Assembly: GCF_932294415.1 (NCBI RefSeq)
Contig: NC_065536.1
Location: forward strand, 33,345,354-33,409,353
DNA length: 64,000 nucleotides
Direction of reading: 5' to 3'
Origin: Quercus robur
Lineage: Eukaryota > Streptophyta > Magnoliopsida > Fagales > Fagaceae
Shown: piece by piece, positions 57,801-64,000 of the stretch
Layout: the number at the start of each line of letters is the position of its first letter
Numbering within the stretch: position 1 is the first letter of the stretch
Translations under genes and position numbers: made by a program
Notes under the pieces: generated by a model
Told to the model about the DNA's origin: nothing
Database searches by the model: none
What the model saw: the letters and a program-made list of their open reading frames with translations, nothing else

Positions 57801-58857
57801 AAGGAAAAAAAAAAAAATCAAACCACCACCAAACCCAGAACAAATCGACAATGAAGATGAAGATTTGTGTGAAGATGAAGATTGACGACAAACCACGACA
57901 CCACCAACCTTGTCAGACTTGCTCCTCCTTACCAAATGGTCATGACCCAGATTCGAAATTTTGTCTTCCGATTCATCTGTGTCAATCTCGGGTTCTGGAA
58001 TGGTCGAGTCGAACCGATATAGAACTGATAGTTTGAAAGTTCGAGAGAGTTTGATTATTTGAGGAGAAAGGGTGAGAATGAGAGCACAATAGGCAAAATG
58101 AGCAAAAAAGAAAAAGAATAAAAAAATATATTATTTTAATAGAGGTAGGAATTAAAATAATATTTCTAACTTTTAGCTTCATTTTGGCTTCATATGGAAG
58201 CTTGAAGCTAAAATTTTTTAGCTTTACATACACTGCTGTGGGAGCATTTTTTATGTTTTGGTAAAACTAAAATAACTATATAGCTATATAGCTTCATTGT
58301 TGCTAGTGCTCTAAACACCCTCCAAGTGCTATTTTACAACCACAACCTCAAAAAGCATGCTCCATCTGGGTATGGGTTTTCATAATATTTTACAACCTGT
58401 GAATAGTTGGTTCTTATATATTGAACCAACAGTTCACTTGTATGTAAAACAAATAATATTTTTTAATTGAAAATATCTAATGTTCTCTCTCTTCATTCAC
58501 GTATAGCACTCCTCATCTCATTCATTCACTCACTCTTCTCCCCCTCTCTCCTAAGCCGATCAAACAGTCTCTGTCCCTCTACCTTTTTTTTCACTTCATT
58601 CTTCACCCAGTTACTCTTTCCCAAGACCAGGGTTGGCCCAAGCATTTTGGAGGCTTAAGGCGAAATCTTTGTGTGGGGACCAGTTAATCAGGAGGTACTG
58701 TTAAGACTGTACTAACTGGGCCTATGGCCCAAGCCAAGGACATTAGCTAATCCAAGAATGTCCAGATAAGATTATAAGGGGAAGGAAATAAAGAGAAAAG
58801 TAGAGATAATATGAGATAAGTCCAACGAATGTCCGAAGAGAAAAGCCGTCTCGACAA
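54865..58857. repeat. right arm of the large inverted repeat
   Basis: Inverted relative of about 45225-49456: defensin intron 1 part (54865-56072), defensin exon 1 (56073-56136), promoter (to about 57425), outer MITE end, inner MITE copy (57457-58311, TAA/TTA flanks), element-end flank and LTR end (about 58678-58857). The match to the left arm stops at ATTATTCTTTTG (49456 / 54865). At 58857 the LTR is cut off directly at the start of duplicated block copy 2. Confidence 0.92.
56073..56136 (-). pseudogene. defensin exon 1 copy (signal peptide only)
   Basis: A 64-nt exon with ATG at 56136-56134 and an intact GT donor at 56072-56071 encodes a signal peptide differing from the intact gene at two residues (T5M, I13V). 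The TATA region (near 56230) is also conserved. No defensin exon 2 follows, because the homology ends at 54865 before it. The exon could still be transcribed and spliced into the BOI- and IDD-like fragments downstream on the same strand. Confidence 0.88.
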
Positions 58858-59242
58858 AACCAAAGAGGCAGAATAATAGGCATTAGATCATAAACTTTAT
58901 CTCTTTTAAGATCTTTGAACATTGCGTACCATCAAATCGCATGTGATAACTGATAATTGATTGGCTTTTGCTAAAGTAATAATAATGCAAATGATTAAGA
59001 TTCTATGAATCATGTGAGGAAAATTTAAAATTCTTCTTACATTAACCATTGCTTTTTCATTATCTACCAAGTTCTTCATTTCTTACAAGAAGACATTGTG
59101 AAATGGATGCTCAATAGTGAATATAAAACTCATATTTCTGACCACACCTGAGCTTGAGTACACATATATGATCCTAATTTCACTGAATGTAACGTTCCAG
59201 AAAAAAGTGCCAATTGTCGTCGGTAATGGTTTTCGTACTTTT

Positions 59243-59293
59243 GTGGAACGTTCTTTTTATTTTTATTTTATTTTTAATAACACGTGGAACGTT
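59243..59293 (-). mobile_element. short retroposon insertion, empty site in copy 1
   Basis: GTGGAACGTT occurs at 59243-59252 and 59284-59293 around 31 bp of T-rich sequence (on the minus strand GTGTTATT then an A-rich tail). Copy 1 has a single GTGGAACGTT at 28659-28668 and no insert. Confidence 0.8.
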
Positions 59294-59362
59294 TTTTTAA
59301 AACCATTACCGACAATTTTTTTTTTTTTTCTAAGAAATAAGACTTTACGTATTACTCCGTTA

Positions 59363-61191
59363 GAGCATTTGCAGCAGTGGAGCTAAAAAGCTATAATATT
59401 ATTTTAGCTCCACCAATATAGCAAAATAAGCCCACAGCAGTGGAGCTAAAGCCATAAAATTTGGCTGATTTGCTACAGTGCACATCTAAAGATAGATGTG
59501 CACTGTAGCACTCATCTAAAAAAAAAAAAAAATTTTAATCATCAGCCGATTAAAATAATCACTCCCACTCACTTTTTTTCATTCTTTTATTTTATATCTC
59601 ACCGTCTCCTTCTCCCTCACTCTCAACTCCTTCTCACTCTCAACTCCCAGATCACTCATCACCGTCGCCGCCACAGACCACCCAGCCCACGCCGTCCCTC
59701 GCCGTCCCAGCCCAGCCCAGCCACGCCGTCCCAGCCGCATCTCCCTCACTCATCACCGTCGCCGCCACAGACCAACCCAGCCCACGCCGTCCCTCGCCGT
59801 CCCAGCCCAACCCAGCCCACGCCGTCGCCGCATCTCCCTCACTCATCTCCCTCGCTCATCGTCGTCGCCGTCCGTCGCCGTCGCAAGCTCTCATCTCACT
59901 CATCAAGCTCTCCACGCCGTCGCCGTCCCAGCCCAGCCCACGCCGTCGCCGTCCCAGCCGATCCACTTCAGGTCAGTGCTCTCTCTTTTCTTTTGTAGTG
60001 AATTTTTTCTGTTATTTGGTCTCTGTGCACATGAATTTTTTCTGTTTTTTCTGTTCTGGGTTTAGTGTGATTTTGTGGTTGGAAATTTTGTGTGGATTAT
60101 GTGTGGATTATGCAGGAATTGGTTGTGTGGATTATGTGTCTCTGTATTGGAAATTTTGTGTTTGGAAAAATTTGTGTTATTATGTTGAGTGGATTATGTG
60201 CACTCTGTATTGGGAATTTTCTGTTTACAGGAATTGGTTGTTTGGATTATGTGGTCTCTTAGTGTGAATTTGTGGTCTCTGTGCCCTTGGAATTGGTTGT
60301 GTGAATTTGTGCGGGAAAGCTATGTTTTGTTGTTAGTGTAAATTGTGTGCACAAAACCACGTTCCTGTGTTGCATAAAACCAAAATTGACTCATGGCTCA
60401 TATAAACGTCTCTGTAATATAACCTATCAAAAAAAAAAAATGTCTCTGTAATATAAATGTAAGTTTATTGTGTAATTTATCTATGTAATTTGTTGTGTCG
60501 ATATAAATGTTAGTTTGGAAATTTTCTGTGTGCAGGGAAGTTTATATATATATTTTCTAATTTTATGGAGTCACGTAGGGACACAGAGTTACGTAGAGAC
60601 CTAACATTTATCACGGGTATCATGAACGGGGATATAGAAATTGTCTCTGTATTTTATTTTCTATGTTTTCTTATAAATCTATGGACTACATTATAAAGTT
60701 CCTTCATTTCATAGTTCACATTATTTCAAGGTTGCTTCCGGATAATTGAGACGATAATACGTTATCATGATAATTGAAAAATTGTTTTACTAAAAAAAAA
60801 ATGTATGAGTATAATTTGGGGTTAAAAAAAAATATAACACTAGACGATTATTTGCTATCACGCGGCGGCGGCGACGACGGCGGTGGAAAAAAAGTCGTCG
60901 GCGATGGCGGCGGTGGCGGTGGCGGCGGCGGCGATGGTGGTGGCGGCGGTGGCGGTGACGGTTGAAGGTGGTTGTGGTTGTTGTTTATTGTATAAGATAT
61001 ATTATTTTATTGTAGTGGATATATTATTTTATTGTAATGGATATATTATTTTATTGTGATGTTTATATTATTTTATTGTGTTAAAAGCTAAAATAGATCC
61101 ACTGCTGCAGCATGTATGTAGGTAAAATAGATAAAATAACTTTTGATGAAACTAAAAAGCTAAATTTTTAACTCTACTGCTGTGGATGCTC
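59363..61191. mobile_element. large Tourist-like MITE (1,829 bp), TSD TTA, empty site known
   Basis: Ends GAGCATTTGCAGCAGTGGAG and the reverse complement of GAGCATCCACAGCAGTAGAG, with TTA at 59360-59362 and 61192-61194. Copy 1 of the duplicated block has a single TTA (28740-28742) and uninterrupted flanks. The interior includes a GC-rich CGCCGTCCCAGCCCA repeat with a tandem duplication of about 90 bp (59650-59850), a donor-like CTTCAGGTCAG near 59970, a T-rich intron-like stretch, a GGCGGCGGT repeat (60860-60960) and TATTATTTTATTG repeats. The 166-codon proline-rich frame at 59498-59998 is a product of the repeat. Confidence 0.9.
60408..60456 (+). mobile_element. ultra-short retroposon insertion with 15-bp TSD inside the MITE
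   Basis: GTCTCTGTAATATAA at 60408-60422 and 60442-60456 flanks 19 bp, CCTATC plus twelve A's and T. The CTATC-A tail equals the end of the shortened SINE at 22646-22765. Confidence 0.8.
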
Positions 61192-62944
61192 TTAGTAAAA
61201 GGCCCTTCAAATCAGCCTGACTACATTGAAAACGGCTTGTGGAGTATTACCGACAGTATAAATATAAAGACAAACCAAGACCTTTAAATTTGTGTGGGCA
61301 GAAATCAAAAAAAGATTTCTCTTTAATTAATTAATTCTTTAAAGTTGTCGATAAAGTTTCATTTTTTCTTTTTAAAAGCTAGATTTATTATTGGCGGTGG
61401 AAAATGGACATCATTACCAATTCTACTATTGGACTATCAGTTTTGTTATTTGTAGCTTATTAAAGTCTGTGAAAGTAATGATCTATTCCTATCCCATTGA
61501 AGTAGAATTGATTTACTCACTCGGTTATGTATTTGATTTGATTTTTTATTTTTTATTTTTTTATTTATTGGTTTCGTGTAGCAAAAGAAATCGGATGCCA
61601 TGATTCTGTAATCACATCTTGTGTATAGTTGTACCATACCACAACTTTGATTTTCTACTCGCCAAAGTTTAGAGATAAGCTCAAGCAAAAGTTCCCGTTT
61701 ATCAATAAAATATATAAGATATTCTCTTCTTTTAACTCAATAACAAACTCCTTTTTGAATTCAAAAAGAACATTCTAAAAATTTAAGATTTGTTTTTCAT
61801 GTTTAAAAAAGAATTATAGTTGTTGTTTATTTCTAAAGTTTATTATTTTATTTATTTAAAAAATAAAAAATATATTTCTAAATTATAATAGATACAAATT
61901 ATTAATTTTTACCAAAAAAAATAAAATGACCTTTGAGAGGCTAGTTTTAGTATAAGAATATGCTTTTTTATTTTAATTTTATTTTACATACTTATTTTCT
62001 AAAACACCTTATGTCAAATTATTTATTTTACACTATATTTAATTAAAATATCAATTTTTCTTAATTTTTAAAATTGTTTATCTTTCTTCACACACAACAA
62101 CCATCATCTACACTCTTCCTTCATCTTCGAGATACGCAAAAAAAGAATAAATAAATAAATACAAAATTAATAGTGTAAGTGTAAATTTACACGGTTATTG
62201 TAACAACTTGTAAATTTACACAATTATACATGAATTGATGTGGGTAAATTTTAAATAAAATTGTTTAAATTCTACACATTTTTCTATTACACACGTGATA
62301 TGAATGCTCTTATGAAAGAGTTGTTTAGCTGTATTTTGGGTTTTGTTGAATTTTGTGAAAGTGGTCTTGTATCACATTTTCTTAATGACACTTTCTGTTG
62401 AACACTTTTTGGTTGTTTCATATTTGTGATTCGAATGCCACCACCTCCTCCTCTATTATCTAACTAAAAGAAAAATAAATTACTAGTGAGATTAAATGAA
62501 GTGACAGTAAAGGAATTAAAAACCAAAAAGAAATCTGCCATACTCAAAGATTATGTTGACTCGTTGATGAATTAGATCTTGAAGAGCTAGAGTTCATGCA
62601 ATTCGACTCTTCATTCTTCAACAACTGGATCTCTAATATTCATAATTTGTGCTTTTCAAAAAAAAAAAAAATTGCTATGATAAATTATTTACCAATTGTC
62701 TAAAGGAGATTGCAATTATATCTATTTATTTTTCTAGTAATTTTCTTAGAGCATTGGTATCAGGTGTGTCAAATACCAAAAAAACCCATGTCTCATATGC
62801 TAAAAAGATTTAGCATTTCTATCTATACGCTTCTATTAGTAGAAGCATACGAACTTATGTGGTAAAAGGGAAAAAAAAAACATTTTTTTTTTAAATTTAT
62901 TTCTCTCTTCTCTTTATCTTCTTCTTCTTCTTCTTCTTTTTTTT

Positions 62945-62991
<47 letters not shown>

Positions 62992-64000
62992 AGACAATGC
63001 CCTGGAGAATGCAGTGATTGTGGTGGTGGTTGTTGATTGGTGGCCGCTAATTGCGCGGTGGTTGTTGGTTCTTGGCTGGTGGCCACTGCCACTAGGTTGT
63101 GTTTTGTATATTGGCTGATTTTTGGGTTAATATTATTTTAATGTGTTGTATATATTATTTTAATGTATTGAGTCAAAGAATAGACACATGTAATGTATGC
63201 TTGTATGGTGTATTATAAAATAATGTGTTAAAATAATAAAGTATGTTTTTTGATATGTTAAAATAACATGCTTTTACAGCTGATGGCTGATGCTGATGCT
63301 GATTGTTGTTAGTGGACCAAATGGGGAGAGCTAGGAAGATAAGAGCACTAACATTTGGGGATGCACATCAACCTCTATTTTACCATCTAGAAAGTTATTT
63401 TATCTATTATACTAACCTACTTAACAATAAAACTAATATCCAAGTTTTTTATTTTTCATCTAACCCATTAAAATAATATTAACTACACAATAAAATAATA
63501 TTAAAAAAAAAAACAGTCTATCTCTCCTCTCTCAAATTTCAGTCTATTCCTTTTCTTTAAAAAAAAAAAAATTTGGTCTTTTCCCTTCTCTCCTTTGGCC
63601 ATCAACAGCCACTGTCAAGCAACCTAATGCACCGCCCACCACGTACCAACACCATCGAGCAACCTAATCACACCACCCACCACCAAAGCCATCGATTCAA
63701 ACCCAAACCCAAACCCAATACCCAATAAACATACATCAGTACAAACCCCAAACTCATGACCAAACCAAAACATACAAGCACCACCACAATCATAACCACT
63801 TCTCAAATCTCAAACCAAATACCAAACCCACGGATAAGAAAAAAAGGAGGGAGCTTTGAGTAGAAAAATAAAAGAAAATAAGGTGGCAACTATGGTGGTC
63901 AGATCGGGTTTAGGATTTGGAATGGAGATGAGATTTTGAGATAGAGGAATCTAAAGGAGGAAGAGTGCGGGCTCAAGGTGAACCACAACCGTGGAGGCTT

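Larger units (their letters stand above)
58858..64000. repeat. duplicated block, copy 2 (continues past the window)
   Basis: Direct copy of 28276-31585, starting at AACCAAAGAGGCAGAATAAT-like text. It differs by a 31-bp insertion with TSD at 59253, the 1.83-kb MITE at 59363-61191, shorter CT tracts (62948-62990), a small deletion near 62757, and scattered substitutions. No gene is recognised. Confidence 0.92.

Noticed and set aside
59498-59998. 166-codon proline/serine/histidine-rich open frame
   Set aside because: It lies wholly inside a MITE with proven ends and is produced by a GC-rich CGCCGTCCCAGCC tandem repeat. There is no domain or homology.

Overview
The window is nuclear DNA of a eudicot plant, probably a woody species. 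Genes have GT-AG introns and are sparse, AT-rich intergenic DNA is full of nested transposons, and the gene families are plant-specific (plant UBX protein, trihelix factor, plant defensin). The mix of Tourist-like MITEs, tRNA-derived SINEs and Tat-type Gypsy DNA would suit a Fagales-like tree, but that is inference only.

Layout. (1) 563-14431, + strand: a complete ten-exon gene for a UBA-UAS-UBX adaptor of the CDC48/p97 system (PUX7-like, 453 aa). Its introns hold LINE remnants, a 190-bp-arm hairpin, a 1.4-kb Mutator-like element and a SINE. (2) 14432-20299: MITEs, a SINE and very long GA repeats. (3) 20300-23923, + strand: a two-exon trihelix (GT/ASR3-like) transcription factor (299 aa) with an overlapping upstream ORF and two SINEs in its intron. 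(4) 23924-28275: a Helitron, a foldback element built around a 'CTATAGGG' tandem array, and MITEs. (5) 28276-34347: a repeated block whose second copy starts at 58858, then nested MITEs. (6) 34348-45403: an 11-kb Ty3/Gypsy Tat-lineage LTR retrotransposon on the minus strand, with a decayed gag-pol, an 81-bp tandem array and an antisense, apparently spliced extra ORF on the plus strand. It sits inside an older element, which sits inside a Tourist-like MITE. (7) 45404-58857: a complex inverted duplication. The left arm carries an intact two-exon plant defensin gene (48099-50131). The right arm carries only the promoter and signal-peptide exon of that gene, in inverted orientation, facing fragments of a BOI-type E3 ligase gene and an IDD/SGR5-type zinc-finger gene on the same strand. 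(8) 58858-64000: the second copy of the 28276 block, interrupted by a 1.83-kb MITE whose empty site is preserved in copy 1.

The three genes are unrelated in function and form no pathway. The most unusual pattern is a recurring class of ultra-short retroposon insertions: target-site duplications of 8-19 bp flanking only about 15-35 bp, mostly an oligo(A) or oligo(T) tail. At least nine were found, and two have the pre-insertion site preserved in a duplicate elsewhere in the window.
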